Origin: Sneathiella sp.
Lineage (GTDB): Bacteria > Pseudomonadota > Alphaproteobacteria > Sneathiellales > Sneathiellaceae
Length of the DNA stretch: 64,000 nucleotides
Direction of reading: 5' to 3'
Assembly: GCF_029233945.1 (NCBI RefSeq)
Contig: NZ_JARGOQ010000001.1
Location: 71,115 to 135,114, forward strand
Within the stretch, counting starts at the first letter, position 1; every line of letters starts with the position of its first letter. Below the pieces are notes generated by a model. The model was not told where the DNA came from, did no database searches, and saw only the letters and a program-made list of their open reading frames with translations. Of the stretch, positions 28,059 through 37,735 are shown piece by piece. The position numbers and the translations under genes were made by a program.

Positions 28059-29841
28059 ATTCAGGCTTTTATTCGGCACTGGCCTGTTAATTGCGGGCCT
28101 GACGGCTATGGCGCCGATAGCAGCGGCGCAGGATAAGCCGCTTAATCTGGTGCCGTCGCTTGGAAAAGCTACACCGGCAACGAATACTGACAAGGCTCCT
28201 GTGAGTTCAGCCCCAATAACGTCGGCGCCACAAAAAAATGTGCTGGAGGGGAACCGTATCAAGGGGGCTGTTGTTGTGCAGTCACTCGGCGGGTTGAACC
28301 CGGCCTCTATTGGCACTTTGAGCGCGACAAATGGCGGGTTGGGATCGGATATGTGGCAGGGATCATCCCAGGGCCGCATCCAGACCTTGCTTGAGTATTT
28401 GCCGGTTCCGCATGAATCTCCTGAATTACAGAAACTCTATCGCCGCCTGCTGCTTACGTCAGCCGCAATTCCACAGGGGCAGGGCCAGCCGACGGAACTG
28501 ATTAGATTGCGGCTTGAAAAACTGCTGGCTGCCGGTCTGGTGACGGATGCGTCGGATCTGGTGAGCCGGGTCCCTGCCTCCAGCATGACACCTGAGCTTA
28601 ACCGTATTGCAACCGAAGTTCTGCTGCTTCAGGGGCAGAATGAACAGGCCTGCAAAGTCGTTGATCGCACCAAAGCCGCAACTGTCGATAATTTTTGGAC
28701 CAAGGCGGATGTTTTCTGCAATATCGTTGCAGGCAATATGCCTCGGGCGGAGATTGGCATCACGCTGCTGGACGAAACAGCGGGCGAAGATGCGCTGTTC
28801 TTCGCGCTCTATGACCGGCTGGCCGGCGGCAATGCCGACCTCCCTGAAACGGCCCAACCCCTCACCGCGCTGCATTTCGCGATGATAAGCCTTGCCAAGG
28901 CTGCACCATCTGTCGCGGTGCTTGAGAGGGCGGGAAATGCGTTCCTCTGGGCGCTCGCGATGGATAAGACGGCGGATGTCAACGCGAGATTTACCGCAGC
29001 CTATAAATCGCTTTCCATTGGAAGTATTCCGGCTCTCCTGTCCCGGCGCCTTATCAATGAAGGCGCCTTTCTGTTAGAGACGGAAGAAAACCCCAGCCTC
29101 GGCCAGATTGCGGCGCTCTATCGGGACGCATTAGGGGCCTCTGCCGATGCTGAAAAAACTCGCCTGCTTGGGGACCTTTGGGCAGCTGGTGAGCGGGATG
29201 GCTCTTATCTGGCGGCCGCTGATCTGTCCATGCCACTCCTGTCCGGGATGACGGCTGCGGAATATGGCGATGTGTTCGAACTGGACGCCTTGCGTCTCTC
29301 TCTCGTCGGAAAGGAAGAGGCGACCGCAGCACTATGGGAGCGTGCCGTTCGCCGCGGCGCGCTTCGGGGTGATTTCGCGGAGCGGGAAACAGCGCGGAAA
29401 TTTATCGCCCGCGCGGACGCCTATATGCTCATCTCCGGTACGACAGGCATTGCACGCTGGAACGCCGTCAATTTCGACGCTGAGGATTTTGATCATAGTG
29501 GCGCTGCCGCGCCCGGTGATAATGCCGGGCTGTATCTTGCTATTCTCGATGTGATGGGTGAGCCGGTTCCGGATGATCTCTGGGCCGCCGCACTTGGCGC
29601 AGCCCAGACCTCAAGGCCGGGTTTTTCCAACATTGTGATCGAGCGGAACCTGCAATCTGCCGCCGGGGCGGGGCTGATCGGGGAAACCGTGGCCCTCTCT
29701 ATTGCGGCAATTGGATCGGAAGGGCCCGGCAAGACGTCAAGTGAGACTTTGGTTGCGGTTATCCGCGCGCTGAAGGCTATCGGGCTCGAAGCCGAGGCTC
29801 GTCAACTCGCATTAGAGGCCGCCGTTTCGCGGAACCTTTAA
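28039..29841 (+). CDS. Secreted hypothetical protein, helical-repeat-like
   Basis: ATG at 28039 gives signal peptide MTSSRNRFRLLFGTGLLIAGLTAMAPIAAAQ; 600 aa, Ala/Leu-rich. Confidence 0.8.
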   Translation: MTSSRNRFRLLFGTGLLIAGLTAMAPIAAAQDKPLNLVPSLGKATPATNTDKAPVSSAPITSAPQKNVLEGNRIKGAVVVQSLGGLNPASIGTLSATNGGLGSDMWQGSSQGRIQTLLEYLPVPHESPELQKLYRRLLLTSAAIPQGQGQPTELIRLRLEKLLAAGLVTDASDLVSRVPASSMTPELNRIATEVLLLQGQNEQACKVVDRTKAATVDNFWTKADVFCNIVAGNMPRAEIGITLLDETAGEDALFFALYDRLAGGNADLPETAQPLTALHFAMISLAKAAPSVAVLERAGNAFLWALAMDKTADVNARFTAAYKSLSIGSIPALLSRRLINEGAFLLETEENPSLGQIAALYRDALGASADAEKTRLLGDLWAAGERDGSYLAAADLSMPLLSGMTAAEYGDVFELDALRLSLVGKEEATAALWERAVRRGALRGDFAERETARKFIARADAYMLISGTTGIARWNAVNFDAEDFDHSGAAAPGDNAGLYLAILDVMGEPVPDDLWAAALGAAQTSRPGFSNIVIERNLQSAAGAGLIGETVALSIAAIGSEGPGKTSSETLVAVIRALKAIGLEAEARQLALEAAVSRNL

Positions 29842-29842
29842 G

Positions 29843-30736
29843 GTGACCCGCCATTATATCGAGGGTTTCCTTGAAATGCTCCTCACCGAGCGGGGAGCCG
29901 CGGAAAACACCCTGTCCGGATATCGTCGGGACCTCAATGATTTCGAGAGCTTCGCCCTTCGGTGCGGAAAGAACCTCTCGGTCGTATCATCAAAGGATAT
30001 TCAGGCCTATCTCAAGCTTCTGGATGACAGCGGTCTGAAAGCATCCACCCAGGCACGACGCTTGAGTGCGATACGTCAGCTTTTCTCTTATCTATTGGGG
30101 GAGGATATTCGCCATGATGATCCCGCGCTGAACATTGATAGCCCGCGCGCGGGACGTCGTTTGCCGAAGTATCTGACGGAAGCTGAGGTGGACGGCCTGC
30201 TGGCGGCGGCAGAAGGGGATACGCCGGAAAAAAGGCGGCTCCTGTCTCTGCTTCATCTGTTGTATGCGACCGGCCTCCGCGTGACGGAGCTTGTATCCCT
30301 GCCGTTTCCGGCGCTGCGGGAGCAGGATCGGTTTCTCATTGTCCGAGGTAAGGGCAATAAGGAACGGCTGGTGCCGGTGAATGATACCTCCAAACAGGCG
30401 CTGGGTCGATATCTTGAAGTGCGGGACGTTTTCTGCCCGGATGGCGCTCATTCAAAATGGCTCTATCCGTCACGGGGCGGGCAGGGGTTTCTCACGCGCC
30501 AACGACTGGGCCAGCTTCTAAAAGAATTGGCGATTGAGGCAAATATTGATTCCGCCAAAGTTTCCCCGCATGTTTTGCGGCACGCTTTTGCGAGCCATTT
30601 GCTCGCCCATGGGGCCGATCTTCGAAGCCTTCAGAAGATGCTGGGGCATTCCGATATTTCGACGACCCAGATCTACACCCATGTTCTGCAGGAACGGCTG
30701 AAGGAAATTGTTACAACCCACCATCCCCTTGCATGA
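29843..30736 (+). CDS. xerD: Tyrosine recombinase XerD
   Basis: ATGLRVTELVSLP; HVLRHAFASHLLAHGADLRSLQKMLGHSDISTTQIYTHV; GTG start. Confidence 0.94.
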   Translation: MTRHYIEGFLEMLLTERGAAENTLSGYRRDLNDFESFALRCGKNLSVVSSKDIQAYLKLLDDSGLKASTQARRLSAIRQLFSYLLGEDIRHDDPALNIDSPRAGRRLPKYLTEAEVDGLLAAAEGDTPEKRRLLSLLHLLYATGLRVTELVSLPFPALREQDRFLIVRGKGNKERLVPVNDTSKQALGRYLEVRDVFCPDGAHSKWLYPSRGGQGFLTRQRLGQLLKELAIEANIDSAKVSPHVLRHAFASHLLAHGADLRSLQKMLGHSDISTTQIYTHVLQERLKEIVTTHHPLA

Positions 30737-30834
30737 TGAAAATTTATTTGGGGGAAAACTTGACTCTGTCTTCCGGCTAACGCAATTTCCTCCCAACTAA
30801 TTCACAAACTCATATTGAAGAAAGTGTAAAACTC

Positions 30835-31815
30835 ATGAGCTTTACTGTTCCGGAACCTTGCGTCTCGCGCCTGAACCGTTGTGAACTTGCCGTTCCCGGT
30901 TCCAGCCCGCATATGTTTGAAAAGGCCGCTAAGTCCGATGCGGATGCTATTTTCCTCGATCTGGAGGATGCGGTTGCACCGAATGATAAGGCGCAGGCGC
31001 GCAAGAATATCATCGAAGCCCTGCATGATATCGATTGGGGCGATAAGGTCATGTCTGTCCGGATCAACGGTCTTGATACGCATTACATGTATCGCGACAT
31101 TGTGGATGTGGTTGAGCAGGGCGGGGAGCGCCTCGACCTGATCATGATCCCGAAGGTCGGCACGGCTTCCGACGTATATGCCGTTGATATGATGGTAACT
31201 CAGATTGAGACAGCAACGGGCCGAAAAAAGAAAATCGGGTTTGAGCATATTATTGAAACCGCTCTCGGGATGCAGAATATCCATGAAATCGCTGCGGCAA
31301 GTAAGCGCAACGAGAGCCTGCATTTTGGTGTGGCGGACTATGCCGCCTCGACAAAGGCGCGGACAACCTCCATCGGCGGACCGAACCCGCTTTATGGCGT
31401 GCTGACGGATCCGGCAGAAGACGGAAGCCGTGATTTTCATTGGGGCGATATGTGGCATTATGCGATTGCCCGCATGGTTGTGGCCGCGCGCGCCAACGGC
31501 CTTCGCCCGATTGATGGCCCGTTCGGTGATTTCTCTGATCCGGATGGGTATGTCGCCCATGGTAATCGCGCGGCCATTCTTGGCTGTGAAGGGAAATGGG
31601 CCATTCACCCGAAACAGATCCCGCTTGCCAATGACATCTTCACGCCAGCGAAGGAAGAAGTCGCGAAGGCACGCCGTATTCTGGAAGCCATGGAAAAGGC
31701 GCAAGCCGAAGGCGCGGGCGCCGTCGCTCTCGATGGTCGGCTGATCGATATCGCCTCGATCAAGCAGGCGGAAGCTTTGGTAAATCAGGCTGATATCATC
31801 GCGGCCCGCGGATAA
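30835..31815 (+). CDS. HpcH/HpaI (CitE-like) CoA ester lyase, probable L-malyl-CoA/beta-methylmalyl-CoA lyase
   Basis: SRLNRCELAVPGSSPHMFEKAAKSDADAIFLDLEDAVAPNDKAQAR; GFEHIIETALGMQNIHEIA. Confidence 0.88.
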   Translation: MSFTVPEPCVSRLNRCELAVPGSSPHMFEKAAKSDADAIFLDLEDAVAPNDKAQARKNIIEALHDIDWGDKVMSVRINGLDTHYMYRDIVDVVEQGGERLDLIMIPKVGTASDVYAVDMMVTQIETATGRKKKIGFEHIIETALGMQNIHEIAAASKRNESLHFGVADYAASTKARTTSIGGPNPLYGVLTDPAEDGSRDFHWGDMWHYAIARMVVAARANGLRPIDGPFGDFSDPDGYVAHGNRAAILGCEGKWAIHPKQIPLANDIFTPAKEEVAKARRILEAMEKAQAEGAGAVALDGRLIDIASIKQAEALVNQADIIAARG

Positions 31816-31851
31816 TTTTTCGCGTCATATAGCTGTCATTATTTTAAATGC

Positions 31852-31892
31852 TGGCGGAACGGTTGATTGACGTAACCGTTCCGCCAATTTAT
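31852..31892 (+). terminator. Rho-independent-type terminator/hairpin
   Basis: 13-bp perfect stem tggcggaacggtt-gattgacgt-aaccgttccgcca followed by atttatt. Confidence 0.75.
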
Positions 31893-31930
31893 TAATCAGA
31901 CCGTCGATAACTGTGGAGTTTGGACATTTA

Positions 31931-32887
31931 ATGAATAATTTCCTTGATTTTGAGAAGCCGATTGCTGACCTCGAAGGCAAAATTCGCGAGCTTGAGGGGC
32001 TGGAAGACGGCAGTGATATCGAGATCAAGGAGGATATTGCCAAACTCCGCCAGAAGGCCCTTCACCAGTTGGAACAAACCTACTCGAAACTGACGCCCTG
32101 GCAGAAAACGCAGGTTGCCCGTCATGTCGATCGGCCAAAGCTGAGCGATATCACGGCGCAGCTGATCGAAGAATTCACGCCCCTTGCAGGCGACAGGGCC
32201 TTCGCGGACGACAAGGCCATAATCGGTGGTATGGGACGTTTTCGGGGTCGTAGCGTTGTCGTGATCGGAACCGAGAAGGGCAAGGATACAGAAACCCGCC
32301 TCAAGCATAATTTTGGTATGGCCCGACCGGAGGGATATCGTAAGGCGCAGCGGCTTATGCAGCTTGCCGATCATTTTTCCCTTCCCATTCTGACCTTCAT
32401 CGATACATCCGGCGCTTATCCGGGTATCGGCGCAGAGGAGCGCGGTCAGGCGGAGGCGATTGCCCGCTCTATCGAGGTTAGCCTCGATGTACGCGTGCCC
32501 ATGATCGCCTCAATCGTCGGGGAAGGGGGCAGTGGCGGCGCGGTGGCGCTGGCGAGCGCAAATCGGGTCTTGATGTTTGCCCATGCCATCTATTCGGTGA
32601 TCTCACCGGAGGGCTGCGCAGCGATCCTGTGGAAAACACGTGATAAAGCGCAGGAAGCGGCGACTGCCATGAAAGTCACCGCGCAGGATCTTCTAAAGCT
32701 AAAAGTGATCGACCGGATAGTCGATGAACCTGTTGGCGGTGCCCAGCGTGATGTGCCCGCTGCGATTTCCGCGCTTGGGGATGCGATAGAGGAAGAACTC
32801 GCCTCCCTCACGGGCAAGGAGCCGGGCGAGCTCCGTGAAGAGCGCCGCCGCAAATTCCTTGCGATTGGCCGCTTCGACGAAGGCTGA
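31931..32887 (+). CDS. accA: Acetyl-CoA carboxylase carboxyltransferase subunit alpha
   Basis: NNFLDFEKPIADLEGKIREL; IDTSGAYPGIGAEERGQAEAIARS; GEGGSGGAVAL. Confidence 0.97.
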   Translation: MNNFLDFEKPIADLEGKIRELEGLEDGSDIEIKEDIAKLRQKALHQLEQTYSKLTPWQKTQVARHVDRPKLSDITAQLIEEFTPLAGDRAFADDKAIIGGMGRFRGRSVVVIGTEKGKDTETRLKHNFGMARPEGYRKAQRLMQLADHFSLPILTFIDTSGAYPGIGAEERGQAEAIARSIEVSLDVRVPMIASIVGEGGSGGAVALASANRVLMFAHAIYSVISPEGCAAILWKTRDKAQEAATAMKVTAQDLLKLKVIDRIVDEPVGGAQRDVPAAISALGDAIEEELASLTGKEPGELREERRRKFLAIGRFDEG

Positions 32888-32890
32888 TCG

Positions 32891-33730
32891 TCAGCCGGTA
32901 AAAGCCTTTCCAAGATTACGAACGCTTTCCTGATGGACGGACCAGTGACGCCCGCCAATCATACCGCCGTCCACAAGAATGTCGGCGGCATTGACAAAGG
33001 TGGAATCGTCCGATGCCAGGAAAAGTGCTGCCTTGGCAATGTCATCGGGAAGGCCCGCCCTGCGAATGGGTTGCGCCTGCGAGAGCACTTCCCCCGCGAC
33101 CTTCGCTGTATCTTCTGCGGCTTGACCTTTAAGGCCTAGGGCCTTGCCGAAAATACCGGTTGCAATCGCACCGGGGGAGATAGAGTTGACCCGGACATTG
33201 CTCTCACCCAGCTCCATAGCGGCGCTGCGGGTTAGCTGCAAGACCGCCGCTTTCGCGCTGCTGTAGACCATTGAGGTCGAGTAGCCCGCGAGATGACCGG
33301 CGATACTACCGTTGTTGATGATGCTGCCAAAGCCCTGCTTTTTCATGATCGGTGCTGCGTGCTTTATCCCGAGAAGGACACCGCCGAACAGCAGCGCCAT
33401 AGCTTCCATCGACTTTTCAAAATCGACGGTTTCAATACTCCCGACGGGAGCCGGCCCGCCCGCGTTATTGAAGATGCAGTCGAGTTTGCCGAATTTTTCT
33501 GCTGTTCCCTTGATGAGAGCCGCCATATCGGCCTCAACACTCGCGTCGGCGCGGACAAAATGCACACCGTCGCCCAACCTGTCGGCAATTGCTTTGCCTT
33601 CTGTCTCCCGTCGGCCGGAGAAAACGACGGTCGCGCCTTCTTCCGCGAAAATTTCCACGGTGCGCAGACCAATCCCGCTGGTTCCGCCCGTTATAATGGT
33701 TACTTTATCCTGTAGTCGGTTCATTTTCAT
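32891..33730 (-). CDS. SDR family oxidoreductase
   Basis: VTIITGGTSGIGLRTVEIFAEEGATVVFSGRRE; YSSAKAAVLQLTRSAA. Confidence 0.94.
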   Translation of the reverse strand: MKMNRLQDKVTIITGGTSGIGLRTVEIFAEEGATVVFSGRRETEGKAIADRLGDGVHFVRADASVEADMAALIKGTAEKFGKLDCIFNNAGGPAPVGSIETVDFEKSMEAMALLFGGVLLGIKHAAPIMKKQGFGSIINNGSIAGHLAGYSTSMVYSSAKAAVLQLTRSAAMELGESNVRVNSISPGAIATGIFGKALGLKGQAAEDTAKVAGEVLSQAQPIRRAGLPDDIAKAALFLASDDSTFVNAADILVDGGMIGGRHWSVHQESVRNLGKAFTG

Positions 33731-33887
33731 TCTTCTTTGCTTGAGCTTCTGATTAGGGAATATTGGACTATATCAATACATGGAGCGCCGAGAATAGATG
33801 TTTTTTGGCCTTCCGGCAGAGATGGCTTCCCAATTTGTAATTTTTGACTAAACTGGCGCCTTGTAACTTACGGGGGATTATCATCGC

Positions 33888-35114
33888 GTGCTCTACCATA
33901 GCGTAATTATTATTGCCTATGCCTTGACGGCAGTTGTTATCGCTGTGCAAACGCCGATCTATGTCGAGGGGATTGATCCGGTCGTCGGCTATTGGGCGGG
34001 GGGCGTTTTTTTCCTTATTTGTGCGTTGGTCCATGATTTTATCATGCGGCATGTGGAGCGCGCGCGGTTTCAGCGTGATCTGATCAAAATGCGTAGCGAT
34101 CTCGATATGGCGGAAACCGGCCTTGATCGTTTCGATAATATTCTCGGCCGTCTCGCGGGAAAAGACGGCAACATGGACAGCTTTGCCTCCGAAATGCAGA
34201 TATTACGCAAATTGTTGAAACAGCTCTCAACGGATCAGGCGCCTGAAAAAGAAGAGGATGAGGAAGAGGAAATCATCCTCTCCGCAGATGAGGAGCTGGT
34301 GGAGGCGCCGGAAGAGCCGCCTGAGCCGCAACGAAACAGTAACGGCCCGGACGAGGAAATCCTCCCTCAGGATGCGGCGATACTGGAGATTGTGCGTTCC
34401 GGGCTGCAGGAAAACAAGGTTGATCTTTATCTGCAGCCGATTGTTCGGCTACCACAGAGACGTACCCTTTTCTACGAGGCATTTTCTCGCATTCGCGGAC
34501 CCCAGGGTGAAGTAATTACGCCAGGGCAGTATCTTGCCGTCGCGGAAAACGCGGGTCTGATCGGAACGATCGATAATCTGCTACTCATCCGTTGCGTCCA
34601 GCTGATCCGGCGTGTCCGCCAGCGCAATGCCGATATCGGCTTTTTCGTAAATGTGTCTGCCCGGACACTGAACGACACCGCCTTTTTCCGGCAGTTCGTT
34701 GAATTCCTAGATCAGAACAAGGATTTGAGTGAGAGCCTGATCCTGGAATTTGCTCAGGACGATGTCGAGAATGCGTCGGAGGCCGTCCAGAAGGGGCTGT
34801 CCACGTTAGCGAAAATGGGTTTTTCATTTTCTGTTGACCATGTACAGCGCCTTGATTTCGACTTCGGCGAACTCGGGAAGCGACATTTCAGGTATTTGAA
34901 GGTTGCCGCCGCAGAACTTCTTCCCGGTCGCCCCGGCCTGCCGATGGATATTCATCCTGATGATCTGCGCGAAGCCCTGCTGCGTGAGAATATCGAGCTG
35001 ATTGCCAGCATGGTTGAAGATGAGGATACCGTGATCGGGCTGCTTGATGTGGAAGTCGGCTTCGGTCAGGGATATCTTTTTGGCGTGCCGCGCCCGCCGC
35101 AATCGGTAAATTAA
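33888..35114 (+). CDS. Membrane-anchored degenerate EAL-domain protein, TipF-like
   Basis: Two N-terminal TM segments, helical linker, EAL-like domain (LQPIVRL..FYEAFSRIRG..FVNVSARTL..VGFGQGYLFGVP); DDFGTG motif replaced by VDHVQRLDFDF. Confidence 0.85.
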   Translation: MLYHSVIIIAYALTAVVIAVQTPIYVEGIDPVVGYWAGGVFFLICALVHDFIMRHVERARFQRDLIKMRSDLDMAETGLDRFDNILGRLAGKDGNMDSFASEMQILRKLLKQLSTDQAPEKEEDEEEEIILSADEELVEAPEEPPEPQRNSNGPDEEILPQDAAILEIVRSGLQENKVDLYLQPIVRLPQRRTLFYEAFSRIRGPQGEVITPGQYLAVAENAGLIGTIDNLLLIRCVQLIRRVRQRNADIGFFVNVSARTLNDTAFFRQFVEFLDQNKDLSESLILEFAQDDVENASEAVQKGLSTLAKMGFSFSVDHVQRLDFDFGELGKRHFRYLKVAAAELLPGRPGLPMDIHPDDLREALLRENIELIASMVEDEDTVIGLLDVEVGFGQGYLFGVPRPPQSVN

Positions 35115-35127
35115 CAGGTTATTCTTT

Positions 35128-36003
35128 ATGTCCTTCAAGATTATTTCCGGCCTTGCCGGAGTGGCACCGAGCTATGATGCCTTCATTCTGGATCTTTGGG
35201 GCGTGGTGCATAACGGCCATCATCCCTATCCCGGCGTGCTGGAGTGCATGGACAGGCTGCGGAGCCAGGGTAAGCCGATACTCCTTCTCTCCAATGCCCC
35301 GCGTACGAACGGCTATGTGATCGAGTTTCTGGAAAACATCGGGGTGGCGAGGAAGCGTTATGACCATATTCTAACCTCGGGCGATATAACGCGCGAGGTG
35401 CTGATGCGCCGCGATCATCCCTTTTTAAAGAACAGCGGCGGCGCCTTTTACCAGATCGGCGCAGTTCGCGACAAAGGGTTGGAGGATGGCCTTGACTATC
35501 GACGGGTTTCTTCCGTTGGAGAGGCTGATTTTCTGATTTGTACCGGTCTCGTGGATGACCAGACGGAAACGCCGGAGAACTATCGTGAATTATTGCTGGG
35601 TGCCCTTAAACATAGCCTTCCGATGCTTTGCGCCAATCCGGATCTGACTGTGATGCGGGGGACGACATCCCATTATTGCGCAGGTGCCATTGCGGCTCTC
35701 TATGAGGAGCTTGGCGGGCAGGTTGAGCTTTTCGGGAAGCCGTATCCAGAAGTATATCGGCAGGCGATAAAGAAATTGCAGTTCCTTGAGCCGTCAAGGA
35801 TTCTCGCCATCGGTGACAGCATGCGAACCGATATCAAGGGTGCCAACGCCAATGGTATTGACAGCGTGTTAGTGAGTGGCGGGATACATGCCGATGAGTG
35901 GGGGTTAAAGGATGGGCAATTGCCCACAGCGGCGCAAATCGAGAAAATCACTGAGTTGCATCAGTTTTCACCAAACTATGTGATGGGACATATGGTCTGG
36001 TAG
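35128..36003 (+). CDS. TIGR01459-type HAD-IIA hydrolase
   Basis: YDAFILDLWGVVHNGHHPYPGVLECMDRLRSQGKPILLLSNAPR; ILAIGDSMRTDIKGANANGIDSVLV. Confidence 0.93.
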   Translation: MSFKIISGLAGVAPSYDAFILDLWGVVHNGHHPYPGVLECMDRLRSQGKPILLLSNAPRTNGYVIEFLENIGVARKRYDHILTSGDITREVLMRRDHPFLKNSGGAFYQIGAVRDKGLEDGLDYRRVSSVGEADFLICTGLVDDQTETPENYRELLLGALKHSLPMLCANPDLTVMRGTTSHYCAGAIAALYEELGGQVELFGKPYPEVYRQAIKKLQFLEPSRILAIGDSMRTDIKGANANGIDSVLVSGGIHADEWGLKDGQLPTAAQIEKITELHQFSPNYVMGHMVW

Positions 36004-36020
36004 GAAGTGCTGGAGCCCTG

Positions 36021-36641
36021 TCAATCGAACAGAGCGTCGATCTCATCTTGTGCTTTATTGCCCGAGCCCTTGTCCTCGTCCGTAGGGGCCATGTTTTTCT
36101 TTTGTAGCCCGTCGTTCTCTTCGTCGAAAAGCGTGTCAATGTCGCCCTGATTGACACCCTCTCCCTCCAGCGCGGGGCCGTTCAAGAGCGCGCTTTCATC
36201 ATCATCGCTGACCACCGCAGCCTCTGCTTCGGCGACATTATCCATGTGATGCCCCCAGGCTTTGGTGAGGCGCGCGAGATATTCCTCAATATAGTTGAGG
36301 GTTGAGACAACCTTGCTGATCCGCTGGCCGGTAATGTCCTGAAAGGAGCAAGCTTCAAAAATCTCCATGCAGGCGTCATTGACGACGTCAGCGTCCGTTA
36401 CTTTCGCAGACATAATCTTTTCGGTCGCGCTCATGATCTGGTTGGTTGCGTTTTCCGTGGCTTCCACGATCGCATCCAGTTCCTTACCTGCCCGTGGAAG
36501 CTTTTCCTGCTTTAGGTCATTTGGCCGGATTTCGGCAATTTCCGATCTGGCCGCCATAATGAAACCGGCAAGATCCTGACAATCCTGGTGAAGAGAGGCG
36601 ATCGCCTTCCTCAGCTGAATGACCTCTTCCGTATCGGACAT
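36021..36641 (-). CDS. cheZ: Protein phosphatase CheZ family
   Basis: IFEACSFQDITGQRISKVVSTLNYIE (CheZ signature); adjacent to cheY. Confidence 0.9.
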   Translation of the reverse strand: MSDTEEVIQLRKAIASLHQDCQDLAGFIMAARSEIAEIRPNDLKQEKLPRAGKELDAIVEATENATNQIMSATEKIMSAKVTDADVVNDACMEIFEACSFQDITGQRISKVVSTLNYIEEYLARLTKAWGHHMDNVAEAEAAVVSDDDESALLNGPALEGEGVNQGDIDTLFDEENDGLQKKNMAPTDEDKGSGNKAQDEIDALFD

Positions 36642-37027
36642 TAGAAATCACCAAGAACCGAAGAAATTTTTGTCTTCAAGGTGGCTGCATTAAACGGCTT
36701 GACGATGTAGTTGTTAACCCCAGCCTTTTTTGCGGCGACTACGTTATCCGTCTTGGATTCTGCCGTAATCATAATGAAGGGTGTGCTTTTCAGGGTTTCG
36801 TCAGCGCGGACTTCCTTCAGCAGCTGATAGCCGGTCATCGGCTCCATGTTCCAGTCGGAAATAACCAGGCCATAGTTCTTCGTCCGCATTTTCGCAAGCG
36901 CGGCGGATCCGTCTGCTGCTTCATCGACTGCATTAAAGCCGAGCTGTTTGAGAAGGTTGCGGATAATGCGCAACATCGTTTTGTAATCATCTACGATAAG
37001 GATCGACATGTTCATATCGACTGCCAT
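36641..37027 (-). CDS. cheY: CheY-like response regulator
   Basis: ILIVDDYKTMLRIIRNLLKQLGFNAVDEAADGSAAL; LVISDWNMEPMTG; NNYIVKPFNAATLKTKI. Confidence 0.92.
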   Translation of the reverse strand: MAVDMNMSILIVDDYKTMLRIIRNLLKQLGFNAVDEAADGSAALAKMRTKNYGLVISDWNMEPMTGYQLLKEVRADETLKSTPFIMITAESKTDNVVAAKKAGVNNYIVKPFNAATLKTKISSVLGDF

Positions 37028-37273
37028 GGAAATGCCCTCTTATTTTCCTAAAAATCTGTCTTTGTCACGGTATAGTTCGAAACTCCACCTTAACCATTCC
37101 ACAGGAGATTAAGATCGGAACCTTAAAAAAATGGTTAATTTGGATATAGTTTTATAAAAACTGGCGACATCGGCTACATCCAGGCGGCTGTTTTCGTCAC
37201 AATGCTTGCGACAATGCAGTTTTTCCTTCTATATAGCTCGACGTATGCGGGATTAAGAGCGAGTGGGAACCCA

Positions 37274-37705
37274 ATGTCAGTTTATGAAGACTTACACGGC
37301 TACTTCCTTGAGGATCTGGAAGTAGGCATGACCGAGCTTTATGCCAAAACGATTTCCGAAGCAGATATCGTCATGTATGCAGGTATCTCAGGCGATACAA
37401 ATCCGGTTCATCTCAATGCTGAATTCGCTGAAAAGACGATTTTCAAGGAGCGTATAGCTCATGGCATGTTGTCCGCCGGTCTTCTTTCGACAGTGTTTGG
37501 GACCAAACTACCCGGTCCCGGGGCGATTTACATGAACCAGAACCTGAATTTTAAGGCGCCGGTCTGCATTGGTGATACAGTGGTAGCGCGAGTGACGCTG
37601 CGCGAGATGAATGGCAAACGGGTTACTTTTGACTGTGTTTGCACGATCGGCGAGACTGTTGTGCTGGATGGTGAGGCAACTTTAATGGTCTCAAAACGCC
37701 AATAA
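37274..37705 (+). CDS. MaoC family dehydratase ((R)-specific enoyl-CoA hydratase-like)
   Basis: YAGISGDTNPVHLNAEFAEKTIFKERIAHGMLSAGLLS. Confidence 0.93.
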   Translation: MSVYEDLHGYFLEDLEVGMTELYAKTISEADIVMYAGISGDTNPVHLNAEFAEKTIFKERIAHGMLSAGLLSTVFGTKLPGPGAIYMNQNLNFKAPVCIGDTVVARVTLREMNGKRVTFDCVCTIGETVVLDGEATLMVSKRQ

Positions 37706-37735
37706 GATAAACGAGAGAATTACGGATTTCAGTCG

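Noticed and set aside
29843-30736. Tyrosine recombinase as mark of a mobile element
   Set aside because: Sequence and context fit housekeeping XerD; no tRNA, att-like repeats or cargo genes nearby.
30802-31704. 300-aa minus-strand ORF
   Set aside because: Antisense to the CoA ester lyase gene.
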